Shown here piece by piece: positions 7,432 through 15,654 of a stretch of 60,249 bases of DNA. Made by a program: the position numbers and the translations under genes. Source of the DNA: VRUE01 sp036557525 (GTDB taxonomy: Bacteria > Actinomycetota > Thermoleophilia > Solirubrobacterales > 70-9); assembly GCA_036557525.1 (NCBI GenBank), contig DATBHH010000054.1, positions 1 through 60,249 of the forward strand. The letters are read 5' to 3'. Below the pieces are notes generated by a model that had not been told where the DNA came from, made no database searches, and saw nothing but the letters and a program-made list of their open reading frames with translations. Numbering within the stretch: the stretch's first letter is position 1; the number at the start of each line of letters is the position of its first letter.

Positions 7432-7869
7432 CGCGCCTGGCGCCTCGCCGGCGCGCTCTGCGGGCTCGTGGTCGCCGCCGACCAGGCGACGAAGGCGCTG
7501 GTCGAGTCGAACCTCTACCCCGGCGAGCACGTCGACGTCATCGGCCCGATCGGCCTCACCCTCGCCCACAACAATGGCGTCGCCTTCGGCCTCGCCGGCG
7601 GCAGCGGCGGCCTCCTCGTCGTGTTCGCGCTCGGCAGCCTGGCGTTCATCGGCTGGCTCTTCTCGCGCGATCCCACCCGTCCCTGGATCTGGGTCGCGGT
7701 CGGCCTGCTCGCCGGCGGTGCGCTCGGCAACCTCGCCGACCGGATCCGCGCCGACGCGGTGACCGACTACGTCGACATCTTCTCCTGGCCGCCGTTCAAC
7801 CTCGCCGACGTCTCGATCACCGTCGGGGTCCTGCTGCTGGCGCTGAGTCTCACCGGTGGGCGTCGATGA
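7390..7869 (+). CDS. lspA: Lipoprotein signal peptidase
   Basis: LspA (signal peptidase II) cleaves prolipoproteins after lipidation of the +1 Cys; a lipoprotein candidate is encoded at 35643. The 159-residue protein has four membrane segments. The catalytic aspartates lie in GNLADRIRADAVTDYVDIF (GNxxDR and VxDFxxF-type motifs). The early motif VAADQATKALVE and the NNGVAFGL loop are also present. The first 14 residues are Arg/Ala-rich and encoded by repeat copy E4. The stop overlaps the next gene (ATGA). Confidence 0.95.
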   Translation: MSAARLPAQRAERARAWRLAGALCGLVVAADQATKALVESNLYPGEHVDVIGPIGLTLAHNNGVAFGLAGGSGGLLVVFALGSLAFIGWLFSRDPTRPWIWVAVGLLAGGALGNLADRIRADAVTDYVDIFSWPPFNLADVSITVGVLLLALSLTGGRR

Positions 7870-8543
7870 GCGTGGAGGGCCTCCGCGTCGTCCATATCGA
7901 CGACTCGCTGGCGGTCGTCGACAAGCCGGCCGGGCTGGTGGTCCACCCGGCTCCGTCGCACCAAGGCCCGACCCTCGTCGATGAGCTCGGCGAGATCCTC
8001 GGCGGAGGCGAGCCCGAGCGGCCAGGGATCGTCCACCGTCTCGACAGGGGAACGAGCGGGCTGATGGTCGTCGCCCGCGACGAGGAGGCGCTCCGCGCGC
8101 TGCAGGCGCAGGTGCGCCGACGCGAGGTCGAACGGGTCTACCTCGCGCTGGTCGGGGGACGCCTGCCGTCGCGATCGGGGACGATCGACGCGCCGATCGG
8201 CCGCGCCGCCCGCAAGCGCCACAGGATGGCGGTCTCGGGAGCCGCCTCGCGCCAGGCGCGCACCCACTTCACGGTCCTCGAGGTTCTTCCCCGCGAGACC
8301 CTTCTCGAGGCCCGCCTGGAGACCGGCCGGACTCACCAGATCCGAGCCCATTTCTCCGCCATCGAGCACCCCCTCGTCGGCGACCCGACCTATGGCGGCG
8401 AGCGCCGCTACGGGCTCGAACGGCCCTTTCTCCATGCCCACCGGCTCGCGTTCACGCACCCGGCGACCGGCGCCGAGATGGCCTTCAGCTCGGAGCTCCC
8501 GGCCGACCTCAGGGCGGCCCTGAACGAGGCCCGCGGAGCCTGA
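7866..8543 (+). CDS. RluA-family 23S rRNA pseudouridine synthase (RluD-like)
   Basis: This 225-residue enzyme converts uridine to pseudouridine in RNA. The catalytic Asp is in the family signature IVHRLDRGTSGLMVVARD (residues about 56-73). LETGRTHQIRAHFSAIEHPLVGDPTYG is the second conserved block, cited here only by its core GRTHQIRAH. No S4 domain precedes the catalytic domain, unlike RluD of E. coli. It overlaps lspA by 4 bases; lspA followed by rluD is a common order, which supports an RluD-like role on 23S rRNA. The exact target uridines are not shown by sequence. Confidence 0.88.
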   Translation: MSVEGLRVVHIDDSLAVVDKPAGLVVHPAPSHQGPTLVDELGEILGGGEPERPGIVHRLDRGTSGLMVVARDEEALRALQAQVRRREVERVYLALVGGRLPSRSGTIDAPIGRAARKRHRMAVSGAASRQARTHFTVLEVLPRETLLEARLETGRTHQIRAHFSAIEHPLVGDPTYGGERRYGLERPFLHAHRLAFTHPATGAEMAFSSELPADLRAALNEARGA

Positions 8544-8673
8544 ACCCCGCGCCCCCTCTACAATCCTTCACCCTTCAACCGACCCCCGCCGTATCGCCCC
8601 GGATCCTGATCGGCAGCGGCCGAATCCCGGTCAGAGCGGTGGGGTTGCACCAAACCAAGGAGAAAGCTGAAAA
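8544..8673 (+). promoter_or_regulatory. Leader and probable promoter region of rpsB
   Basis: This 130-base spacer separates the pseudouridine synthase from rpsB. TACAAT at 8559-8564 is a good -10 candidate with no clear -35, giving a leader of about 100 bases. AAGGAGA before the ATG is the ribosome-binding site. Ribosomal protein S2 leaders are autoregulated in some bacteria, but I see no structure that proves this here. Confidence 0.35.
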
Positions 8674-9732
8674 ATGCCAGAGGCTGGCCTCAAAGAGCTG
8701 CTCGAGGCTGGGGTCCACTTCGGACACCAGACGCGGCGCTGGAACCCGAACATGCGCCGCTACATATTCGGCGAGCTGGACGGGATCCACATCATCGACC
8801 TCGTCCAGACGGAGGAGCTGCTGGAGAACGCCCGTCGTTTCGCCGGCGAGCTCGCCTCCGGCGGCGGCACCGTCCTCTTCGTCGGGACCAAGAAGCAGGC
8901 GCGCGGCGCGGTCGAGACCTGGGCGCAGAAATGCCGGATGCCGTACGTGAGCCAGCGCTGGCTCGGCGGCCTGCTGACGAACTTCAACACGATCTCAGCT
9001 CGGATCTCGCGCCTGCACGAGCTGACCGACTGGCAGGAGGAGGGCAAACTCGACCTCCTCCCGACCAAGGAGCGGATGGGGATGCAGGCCGAGCTCGCGA
9101 AGCTCGAGTACAACCTCGGCGGTGTCCGCGACATGGACCGGCTGCCCGACGCGGTCTTCGTCACCGATCTCAAAACGGAGGAGATCGCGGTGCGCGAGGC
9201 AGTGCGGCTGAGGATCCCGATCATCGGCCTCGTCGACACCAACTGCGACCCGACGAACATCGACTACGTGATCCCCGGCAACGACGACGCGATCCGCTCC
9301 TGCGAGCTCATCATCGGGACGATCGGGAGCGCGATCGAGAGCGGCGCCGGCGCCTGGCGCGAGCAGGAGGAAAGGCGCATCGCGGACGAAATGGAGAGGC
9401 GTCGCAAGGAGGAGGAGCGGAAGAAGCTGGAGGAAGAGGAGAAAGCCCGACAGGAGGCCGAGGCGGCAGCGCAGGCTGGCGCCCAGCAGCCCGCGGGTCC
9501 TGTCGCCGAGGAGGGGTCCCCCTCCTCGCGGGACGACGCTGCGGGGGGGAACCCCTCCTCGGCGCCACCCGCGGCAGCTGCCCCTGCGACAGGTGCCGGT
9601 TCCCCGGCCCCCACCGCCGGTGACCCATCCGGCGGTGGCGGACGCGAAGCGGAGCAGCCGCCGGCCGGTTCGCCTCCCGCCGGCTCCGATCGCAATCTGA
9701 CTCCTTCGGAGTCCGCCGGAGGCAGATCGTGA
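8674..9732 (+). CDS. rpsB: 30S ribosomal protein S2 with long C-terminal extension
   Basis: The first 245 residues are a complete S2: ELLEAGVHFGHQTRRWNPNM, GTVLFVGTKKQA, RWLGGLLTNF, LPDAVFVTDLKTEEIAV and PIIGLVDTNCDPTNIDYVIP, each a family block. Residues 245-270 form a charged helix rich in Glu, Arg and Lys. The last 85 residues are Pro/Ala/Gly/Ser-rich low-complexity sequence, making 352 residues against about 230-260 in most bacteria. The tail-coding DNA contains strong palindromes (9507-9528). Extended S2 tails occur in other Actinobacteria. The stop overlaps the tsf GTG start by 4 bases. Confidence 0.95.
   Translation: MPEAGLKELLEAGVHFGHQTRRWNPNMRRYIFGELDGIHIIDLVQTEELLENARRFAGELASGGGTVLFVGTKKQARGAVETWAQKCRMPYVSQRWLGGLLTNFNTISARISRLHELTDWQEEGKLDLLPTKERMGMQAELAKLEYNLGGVRDMDRLPDAVFVTDLKTEEIAVREAVRLRIPIIGLVDTNCDPTNIDYVIPGNDDAIRSCELIIGTIGSAIESGAGAWREQEERRIADEMERRRKEEERKKLEEEEKARQEAEAAAQAGAQQPAGPVAEEGSPSSRDDAAGGNPSSAPPAAAAPATGAGSPAPTAGDPSGGGGREAEQPPAGSPPAGSDRNLTPSESAGGRS
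9507..9552 (+). repeat. Palindromic repeat in the rpsB tail
   Basis: CGAGGAGGG (9507-9515) pairs perfectly with CCCTCCTCG (9520-9528). A further copy of the right arm, AACCCCTCCTCGG, follows at about 9540-9552. A similar GGAGGGGT/ACCCCTCC palindrome lies in a linker of the cyclase gene at 37397-37432. Confidence 0.5.
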
Positions 9733-10331
9733 GCGTCTCGGCGGCAGACGTGAAAGCGCTTCGGGATCGGACCGGGGCGGCGATGATGGACTGTAAAGCC
9801 GCCCTCGCCGAGGCCGATGGCGACGCTGACCGCGCTGTCGAGATCCTCAGGGTCAAGGGACAGGCCTCAGCCGCGAAGCGGGAAGGCAGGGGCACCGACG
9901 AGGGGGTCGTCTCCGCCTACATCCACGCCAACGACCGCGTCGGCGCGATGGTGGAAGTCCAGTGCGAGACCGACTTCGTCGCCCGCAACGAGGACTTCAG
10001 GGTGTTCGCCTACGAGGTCGCTCTGCACATCGCGGCAACCGCTCCGCAGTACGTCTCCTCCGAGGAGATCCCCGAGGAGGAGCGCGAGGCTGAGCGTCGC
10101 GTCTTCGAAGAGAAGGCCCGCGAGGACGGCAAACCGGACAACGTCGTGGAGAAAATCGTCGATGGCCAGCTCGCCAAGTGGGCCCGGGAGGTTGCGCTCC
10201 TCGATCAGACGCACGTCAACGCCGACAAGCACGACTCGAAATCGATCGAGGAGCTGCGCCAGGAGATGGCGGCGAAGACCGGCGAGAACATCCGGATCGC
10301 CCGCTTCGCCTACTTCCGGGTCGGTCGTTGA
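9729..10331 (+). CDS. tsf: Translation elongation factor Ts
   Basis: EF-Ts exchanges GDP for GTP on EF-Tu. The 200-residue protein has the N-terminal UBA-like block VKALRDRTGAAMMDCKAALAEA, the central MVEVQCETDFVARNEDF motif that contacts EF-Tu, and a short C-terminal part ending ENIRIARFAYFRVG. It is the short actinobacterial/cyanobacterial type with one core subdomain. GTG at 9729 overlaps the rpsB stop, so S2 and EF-Ts are coupled. The GC-rich spacer to pyrH is filled by repeat E2. Confidence 0.96.
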   Translation: MSVSAADVKALRDRTGAAMMDCKAALAEADGDADRAVEILRVKGQASAAKREGRGTDEGVVSAYIHANDRVGAMVEVQCETDFVARNEDFRVFAYEVALHIAATAPQYVSSEEIPEEEREAERRVFEEKAREDGKPDNVVEKIVDGQLAKWAREVALLDQTHVNADKHDSKSIEELRQEMAAKTGENIRIARFAYFRVGR

Positions 10332-10390
10332 GGCGGAGCGGGGCGAGCGTCACGATCTGATTCTCGCGAGCAGAGCGAAGCTGAAAATCC
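10332..10390 (+). repeat. Structured repeat copy E2, between tsf and pyrH
   Basis: The spacer consists entirely of the element. The hairpin pairs CGC plus flanking T (10364-10367) with GCGA (10375-10378) around GAGCAGA, plus a T-G wobble after one mismatch. GAGCGTCAC and GATTCTCGCGAG align with GAGCGTCGC and GATTCCCGCGAG of copy E1 in hisF. It ends next to the pyrH ATG at 10391. Confidence 0.65.
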
Positions 10391-11125
10391 ATGGAGTCGA
10401 ACCCCAAGTTCAGCCGAATCCTCCTGAAGCTCTCGGGGGAGGCGCTGATGGGGGAGCTGAGCTACGGCACCGATGCGGCCGAGGTCCAGCAGATCGCGCG
10501 GCAGGTCGCGCGGGTGCGGGAGCGCGGGGTGGAGGTGGCGATCGTCGTCGGCGCCGGCAACATCTTCCGCGGGCTCAAAGCGGCGGCCGCCGGGATGGAC
10601 CGCGCCACCGGCGACTACATGGGGATGCTCGCCACGGTGCTCAACGCGCTGACGCTTCAGGACGCGCTCGAGAACATCGGTGAGCACACGAGGGTGATGT
10701 CCGCGATCGACGTCAAGGAGGTCGCCGAGCCCTATATCCGCCGCCGCGCGATGCGACACCTCGAGAAAGGTCGGGTCGTGATCTTCGCCGCCGGAACCGG
10801 GAACCCCTTTTTCACCACCGACACCGCTGCCGCCCTCCGCGCGCTCGAGATCCGCGCCGGAGCGATCCTGATGGCGAAGAACGGGGTCGAGGGGGTCTAC
10901 GACTCCGACCCGGCGACCAATCCCGATGCGAAGTTCATCGCCGAGATCTCCCCCGGTGAGGCGATCGAGCGCGAACTGAAGGTGATGGACTCGACCGCCC
11001 TGTCGCTGTGCATGGACAACGACCTCCCGATCTACGTCTTCAACATGGGGGACGAGTCGAACATAGATAGGATCGTCGCCGGCGAGAGAGTGGGCACGTT
11101 GGTCTCCAACGCACCCGCCGGCTAG
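10391..11125 (+). CDS. pyrH: UMP kinase
   Basis: PyrH phosphorylates UMP to UDP and is a hexameric amino-acid-kinase-fold enzyme, unrelated to eukaryotic UMP kinases. The 244-residue protein has ILLKLSGEALMG at the N-terminus, VAIVVGAGNIFRG, ATGDYMGMLATVLNAL and VIFAAGTGNPFFTTDTAAALRA. All are diagnostic of bacterial PyrH. The rpsB-tsf-pyrH-frr order is the classic translation/nucleotide cluster. The ribosome-binding region lies in repeat E2 and contains no strong Shine-Dalgarno. Confidence 0.96.
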   Translation: MESNPKFSRILLKLSGEALMGELSYGTDAAEVQQIARQVARVRERGVEVAIVVGAGNIFRGLKAAAAGMDRATGDYMGMLATVLNALTLQDALENIGEHTRVMSAIDVKEVAEPYIRRRAMRHLEKGRVVIFAAGTGNPFFTTDTAAALRALEIRAGAILMAKNGVEGVYDSDPATNPDAKFIAEISPGEAIERELKVMDSTALSLCMDNDLPIYVFNMGDESNIDRIVAGERVGTLVSNAPAG

Positions 11126-11136
11126 GAGATGGACCA

Positions 11137-11700
11137 GTGGAGCTGATCGACGAGCTGCTCAAGGACGCCAGGGACCGCATGGCGAAGTCGGTCGAGTCGA
11201 GCCGCGGCGAGCTCGCCACGGTGCGGACGGGCCGCGCCTCTCCGCACCTTCTCGACCGGATCACGGTCGACTACTACGGCTCGCCGACCCCACTCAGGCA
11301 GCTCGCCAACGTCGCCGCCTCCGACGCCCGGCTGCTGACGATCACCCCGTTCGACAAATCGGCGATCGAGGCGATCGAGAAGGCGATCCGCGAGTCGGAC
11401 GTCGGCCTGACGCCGAGCAACGACGGCAGCGTGATCCGCCTCGCGATCCCCGAGCTGACCGAGGAGCGGCGCCGTGAGATGGTCAAGGTGGTCCATGGTG
11501 TGGCCGAGGAGGGAAGGGTCGCGGTCCGCAACATCCGCCGCGACACGATGCACGACCTCCGCGAGCTGAAAAAGGAGGGCGAAGCGGGCGAGGACGACGA
11601 GCGCCGGGCCGAGACCACCCTCCAGAAGCAGACCGACGAGGCGGTCGCTGAGATCGACACCCTTCTCAAGGGAAAGGAAGAGGAGATTCTGGAGGTGTGA
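11137..11700 (+). CDS. frr: Ribosome recycling factor
   Basis: RRF splits post-termination ribosomes together with EF-G. The 187-residue length is standard. Family blocks include VRTGRASPHLLDRITVDYYG, TPLRQLANV, LTPSNDGSVIRLAIPELTEERR and VRNIRRDTMHDLRELKKEG. The GTG start at 11137 is preceded by TAGGAGATGG, a reasonable ribosome-binding site. The end overlaps the uppS GTG by 4 bases (GTGA). Confidence 0.96.
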   Translation: MELIDELLKDARDRMAKSVESSRGELATVRTGRASPHLLDRITVDYYGSPTPLRQLANVAASDARLLTITPFDKSAIEAIEKAIRESDVGLTPSNDGSVIRLAIPELTEERRREMVKVVHGVAEEGRVAVRNIRRDTMHDLRELKKEGEAGEDDERRAETTLQKQTDEAVAEIDTLLKGKEEEILEV

Positions 11701-12365
11701 GCGCCTCCGCGCGGTACGTAGCGATCATCACCGACGGCAACGGCCGCTGGGCCCGGCAGAGGGGGCTGCCGGTGGTCGAGGGGCACAGGGCCGGAGCCGA
11801 CACCGTCAAGGCGAGGCTCCGCGACGCGGTCGAGCTGGGAATCGAGGAGCTGACGGTCTTCTCGTTCTCGACCGAGAACTGGAGCCGCCCGCCGGAGGAG
11901 GTCGACGGCCTGATGCGGATGCTCGGCGAGCGGATCGACGCCGAAACGCCGGAGCTGAACGAGGAAGGCGTGAGGATGCGGTTCATCGGCCGCCGCGACG
12001 GCGTCGCCGCGGACCTGATCGAGCGGATGGTCCGGGCCGAGGAGACGACCGCCGGCAACGACCGGATCCGGCTCTTCGTCGCCTTCAACTACGGCGGCCG
12101 GGCGGAGATCGTCGACGCGGCGCGCAGCTTCCAGGGTGACTCCGAGGAGGAGTTTCGCGAACACCTCTACGCGCCCGAGATGCACGACCCCGACCTCCTG
12201 ATAAGAACCAGCGGCGAGCGGCGGATCTCCAACTACCTGCTCTGGCAGTGCGCCTACTCGGAGCTCGTCTTCCGCGACGAGCTCTGGCCCGACTTCGGCC
12301 GCGAGGCGTTCGAGCAGTCGCTCGCCGAGTTCTCCGAGCGCCAGCGCCGGTTCGGGGCGCGCTGA
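11697..12365 (+). CDS. uppS: Isoprenyl (undecaprenyl/decaprenyl) diphosphate synthase, cis type
   Basis: This 222-residue cis-prenyltransferase makes the long polyprenyl diphosphate that carries cell-wall precursors. The catalytic Asp is in IITDGNGRWARQRG, followed by GHRAGADTVK, FSFSTENWSRP, and the substrate-binding RTSGERRISNYLLWQCAYSEL region. Neighbours are frr and cdsA, the usual order, and the MEP-pathway genes dxr and ispG that feed it lie downstream. Chain length (C50 or C55) cannot be read from sequence. The stop shares one base with the cdsA start. Confidence 0.93.
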   Translation: MSASARYVAIITDGNGRWARQRGLPVVEGHRAGADTVKARLRDAVELGIEELTVFSFSTENWSRPPEEVDGLMRMLGERIDAETPELNEEGVRMRFIGRRDGVAADLIERMVRAEETTAGNDRIRLFVAFNYGGRAEIVDAARSFQGDSEEEFREHLYAPEMHDPDLLIRTSGERRISNYLLWQCAYSELVFRDELWPDFGREAFEQSLAEFSERQRRFGAR

Positions 12366-13315
12366 TGGAGACGGGTGGAGGGTCGGGCGAGAGGCGCCGC
12401 GACCGCGGCTCCGAGTTCGAGCGCGCGGTCGGGCACTTCGAGGAACTCGACGACCCGACCGTCGCCCAGGAACGACCCTCCCGCCCGCCGGTGCCGCCGC
12501 GGTCGCGGCGGCGGCGGATCCCCGGGGAGACGTTCAGGCGGATCCTCGTCGCGATTCCCTGGATCGCCTTCGCGATCGCGATCACCGTCGCCGGGGGCAT
12601 CGCCTTCTCACTCGCGATGATCGCGATCGGGCTTCTCTGCATGCGCGAGTTCCTGACGATGTCGGCGCCGGTGCGGCCGATCGGAATCGCGGCCTACCTC
12701 AGTGTTACGGCGCTGATCATCGCCGCCCACTTCGGGACCGCGTTCAACGTGATGCTCGTCCTCGCAGCGTCGTTCCCGGTCCTCTTCGCGCTCGGCGCCG
12801 ACCGCAAACGCCGCGACGGGATCACGATGTCGATGGGTGTGACCCTGCTCGGGATCGTCTGGATCGGCATCCCCCTCGTCCACGCGGTCCTCCTGCGCGA
12901 CCTGCCCGATCACGGCGCCGCGCTCCTGATCGACGTCCTCGTCGGCACCTTCGCCAGCGACACCGGCGCCTACGCGATCGGGAGGATGTTCGGATCGCAC
13001 CGGATCGCCCCGAGCCTCTCACCGAACAAGACCCTCGAGGGGCTGATAGGCGGCTTCGTCATCGGCACGATGGCGTTCTGGTTCGCCGGCCTCTACCAGA
13101 ACTGGTTGTCGGGGGCCGACGCCCTGATCATGGGTGCGGCGGTGGCGTTCGTCGCCCCGATCGGCGACCTCTTCGAGTCGATGGTCAAGCGCGACCTCGG
13201 CACCAAGGACACGGGCCGCCTCTTCGGCCCGCACGGCGGCCTCCTTGACCGCCTCGACGCGGTCTTCTTCACGATCGTGGTCGGCTACTACCTGGCGATC
13301 CAGTTCGTCTACTGA
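12365..13315 (+). CDS. cdsA: Phosphatidate cytidylyltransferase
   Basis: CdsA makes CDP-diacylglycerol from phosphatidic acid and CTP, the precursor used by pgsA at 22865. The 316-residue protein begins with a cytoplasmic charged, Pro/Arg-rich tail of about 60 residues. Some seven or eight membrane segments follow. The family signature is at the end: SPNKTLEGLIGG, then DLFESMVKRDLGTKDTG and FGPHGGLLDRLDA. ATG 12365 was chosen because it overlaps the uppS stop (TGATG). The N-terminal tail is longer than in most CdsA proteins. Confidence 0.94.
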   Translation: METGGGSGERRRDRGSEFERAVGHFEELDDPTVAQERPSRPPVPPRSRRRRIPGETFRRILVAIPWIAFAIAITVAGGIAFSLAMIAIGLLCMREFLTMSAPVRPIGIAAYLSVTALIIAAHFGTAFNVMLVLAASFPVLFALGADRKRRDGITMSMGVTLLGIVWIGIPLVHAVLLRDLPDHGAALLIDVLVGTFASDTGAYAIGRMFGSHRIAPSLSPNKTLEGLIGGFVIGTMAFWFAGLYQNWLSGADALIMGAAVAFVAPIGDLFESMVKRDLGTKDTGRLFGPHGGLLDRLDAVFFTIVVGYYLAIQFVY

Positions 13316-13359
13316 CCGCCGACCCGCAGTTGTAGGTCTCTGGGACGTGCCACTGCAGG

Positions 13360-13384
13360 GTCGCCGAGATCCGGGGTCGGCGAC
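13360..13384 (+). terminator. Strong hairpin between cdsA and dxr
   Basis: GTCGCCGA (13360-13367) and TCGGCGAC (13377-13384) form a perfect 8-bp stem, nested in a wider CGCCGACCC/GGGTCGGCG pair (13317-13325 and 13374-13382). There is no U-tract. It may end the rpsB-cdsA transcript or sit just upstream of the dxr promoter. Confidence 0.35.
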
Positions 13385-13394
13385 GGGGCCTACC

Positions 13395-13400
13395 TAAACT
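13395..13400 (+). promoter_or_regulatory. Possible leaderless -10 element before dxr
   Basis: TAAACT lies 7 bases before the dxr ATG at 13408, and there is no Shine-Dalgarno sequence. It follows a strong hairpin, which suggests a fresh transcription start. Confidence 0.4.
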
Positions 13401-13407
13401 CCAACGG

Positions 13408-14553
13408 ATGAGGAAACTGGCCATCCTCGGCGCCACCGGGTCGATCGGGACCCAGGCGCTGCAGATCGTCGCCGCGTCCGACGACCTCGAGGTCGTCGGC
13501 CTGGCCGCGGGCTCGAGCTGGGAGAGGTTGCTCGAGGCGGCTCGCCGGCACGGCGTGCCGACCGTTGCTCTGGCCGACGCCGAGGCGGCGGCTAATGCGG
13601 ACGAGGCCTGGGACGGCCGCGTGCTCGACGGTGAGGACGGGATCCGCCGCCTCGTTGCCGAGTCCGGCGCCGACCTGGTCCTCAACGGGATGGTCGGCGC
13701 CGCCGGCCTCGGCCCGACGGTGGTCGCGCTCAGCGAGGGGATCGACGTCGCACTCGCCAACAAGGAGAGCCTGGTGATCGGCGGCGAGCTGACGATGGCA
13801 CTCGCCGAGGCGACCGGAGCCAGGCTCCTGCCGGTCGATTCGGAGCACTCCGCTCTGTTCCAACTGATCGGCTCGCAGCCGCCGGGAACGGTCGAGCGGC
13901 TCGTCCTCACCGCCTCTGGCGGCCCGTTCCGCGGCCGTACCGACCTCGCCACGGTCAGCGTCGAGGATGCGCTGGCGCACCCGACCTGGCGGATGGGCGG
14001 CAGGATCACGATCGACTCGGCGACGCTGATGAACAAGGGCTTCGAGACGATCGAGGCCCACCTCCTGTTCGGAATCCCCTACGAGCGGATCGAGGTCGTG
14101 ATCCACCCGCAGTCGATCGTCCACTCGTTGATCGACCTCAACGACGGGGCGACCCTCGCCCACCTCGGCTACCCCGACATGCGGGTCCCGATCTCCTACG
14201 CGCTCCACTACCCCGAGCGCGCCGACGTCGACGTCCCACGGCTCGAGCTGGCGACGGTCGGCGAGCTCAACTTCGAGCAACCCGACCTCGAGACATTCCC
14301 CTGCCTGCGCCTCGCCCTCGAGGCGGGGAAGGCCGGCGGGAGCGCGCCGTGCGTCCTCAACGCCGCCGACGAGGTGGCGGTCGGCGCCTTCCTCGCCGGC
14401 CGGATCCCGTTCACGGCGATCTCCGCGGCGGTCGAGGACGTCCTCGCCGCGATGCCGGCCCGGCCGGTGACCCATTTCGCCGACCTGTTCGCGATCGACG
14501 AGGAGGCCCGCCGCCGCACCGAGGAGCGGATCGCGGGGTTTGCAGCGGTATGA
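13408..14553 (+). CDS. dxr: 1-deoxy-D-xylulose 5-phosphate reductoisomerase
   Basis: Dxr performs the committed step of the MEP isoprenoid pathway with NADPH. The 381-residue protein has the Rossmann motif LAILGATGSIGTQAL, ALANKESLVIGGEL, the metal-binding VDSEHSALFQL, SASGGPF-type loop (LTASGGPFRGRT), and GGRITIDSATLMNKGFE. All catalytic blocks are present. It overlaps rseP by 4 bases. The dxr-rseP-ispG order is widely conserved, but here two minus-strand cupredoxin genes separate rseP from ispG. Confidence 0.96.
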   Translation: MRKLAILGATGSIGTQALQIVAASDDLEVVGLAAGSSWERLLEAARRHGVPTVALADAEAAANADEAWDGRVLDGEDGIRRLVAESGADLVLNGMVGAAGLGPTVVALSEGIDVALANKESLVIGGELTMALAEATGARLLPVDSEHSALFQLIGSQPPGTVERLVLTASGGPFRGRTDLATVSVEDALAHPTWRMGGRITIDSATLMNKGFETIEAHLLFGIPYERIEVVIHPQSIVHSLIDLNDGATLAHLGYPDMRVPISYALHYPERADVDVPRLELATVGELNFEQPDLETFPCLRLALEAGKAGGSAPCVLNAADEVAVGAFLAGRIPFTAISAAVEDVLAAMPARPVTHFADLFAIDEEARRRTEERIAGFAAV

Positions 14554-15644
14554 ACTGGGTCCTGATCTTCCTCGGCTTCTCGGCGCTGATCATCCTTCAC
14601 GAGGCCGGGCACTTCTTCGCCGCCAAGGCGACCGGCATGCGGGTCGAGAAGTTCTTCCTCTTCTTCGGGCCGAAGCTGGTCTCGTTCAGGCGCGGCGAGA
14701 CCGAGTACGGGATCGCGACGATCCCCGCGGGCGGCTTCGTGAAAATCACCGGGATGAACCCCGAGGAGGAGCTGCCGCCCGAGGTGGCCGCTCGGGGCTA
14801 CTACCACCAGCCGGTCTGGAAGCGGATCGTCGTCATCGGCGCCGGGCCGGCGGTCAACATCGCGATCGCGATCGCGATCCTCTTCTTCCTCTTTCTCCAC
14901 TATGGAACGCACACCATCCATCCGACCGTCAGTTCGGTCAAAGCCGGCTCCCCCGCTGCGTATGTGCTCCAAAAGGGGGACGAACTCGTAGCTGTCGACG
15001 GGAAGCGCTATGCCGACGTCGCCGAAGACGAACGCCCCCAGAAGTTCAGCGAAGCGATTTCCAAGCACCGGTGCGCCGGCAAGCAGGTCGAGGGCTGCAC
15101 GGCCGCGAAACCGGTGACGCTGACAGTGCGCCGGGATGGCCGGCTTGTGAACCTTTCCGTCACGCCGCTCTACGACGAAGCTGCCCAACGACCTTTGATC
15201 GGCTTCGGCTTCAGGATCAGTCACACCGACTTCGGCGTCGGCGGCGCAGCCCAGGAAGCCGTCGATGAGACCTGGTTCGTGACCAAGGGGACGGTTTCGA
15301 TCTTCTCGAGGCTCTTCGAAGAGGAAAAGCGCAAGGAAATTTCCGGCGTGGTCGGAGTCAGCGACGTCGCAAACGAAAAGCTCAACGAGAGCACCGCGGA
15401 AACGCTCTTGCTCGTCGCCGTCGTCAGCCTCTCGCTCGGTCTGATCAACCTCTTCCCGTTCCTGCCGCTCGACGGCGGCCACATCTTCTGGAGCCTGGTC
15501 GAGAAGGTTCGCGGCAAGCCGGTGCCGTTCCGAATCATGGAGGGAGCGGGCGTGATCGGGTTCGCGCTCGTGATCATGCTCTTCTTCATCGGCCTCTCGA
15601 ACGACATCGGCCGAATCTCGGGCGGCGGCTTCAGCGGCCGCTAG
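14550..15644 (+). CDS. rseP: RseP-like site-2 zinc metalloprotease
   Basis: This intramembrane protease cleaves transmembrane anti-sigma factors or signal peptides. The zinc site HEAGH is at residues 17-21 in the first membrane helix, and the third ligand Asp is in PFLPLDGGH near residue 308. A PDZ-like extracytoplasmic domain lies between. ATG 14550 overlaps the dxr stop; the longer frame from 14349 is spurious. Glutamate codons are GAG in the membrane and N-terminal parts but mostly GAA in the PDZ and following region (about 14960-15410), an internal shift discussed in the findings. Confidence 0.93.
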   Translation: MNWVLIFLGFSALIILHEAGHFFAAKATGMRVEKFFLFFGPKLVSFRRGETEYGIATIPAGGFVKITGMNPEEELPPEVAARGYYHQPVWKRIVVIGAGPAVNIAIAIAILFFLFLHYGTHTIHPTVSSVKAGSPAAYVLQKGDELVAVDGKRYADVAEDERPQKFSEAISKHRCAGKQVEGCTAAKPVTLTVRRDGRLVNLSVTPLYDEAAQRPLIGFGFRISHTDFGVGGAAQEAVDETWFVTKGTVSIFSRLFEEEKRKEISGVVGVSDVANEKLNESTAETLLLVAVVSLSLGLINLFPFLPLDGGHIFWSLVEKVRGKPVPFRIMEGAGVIGFALVIMLFFIGLSNDIGRISGGGFSGR

Positions 15645-15654
15645 AGAGCCCTTC

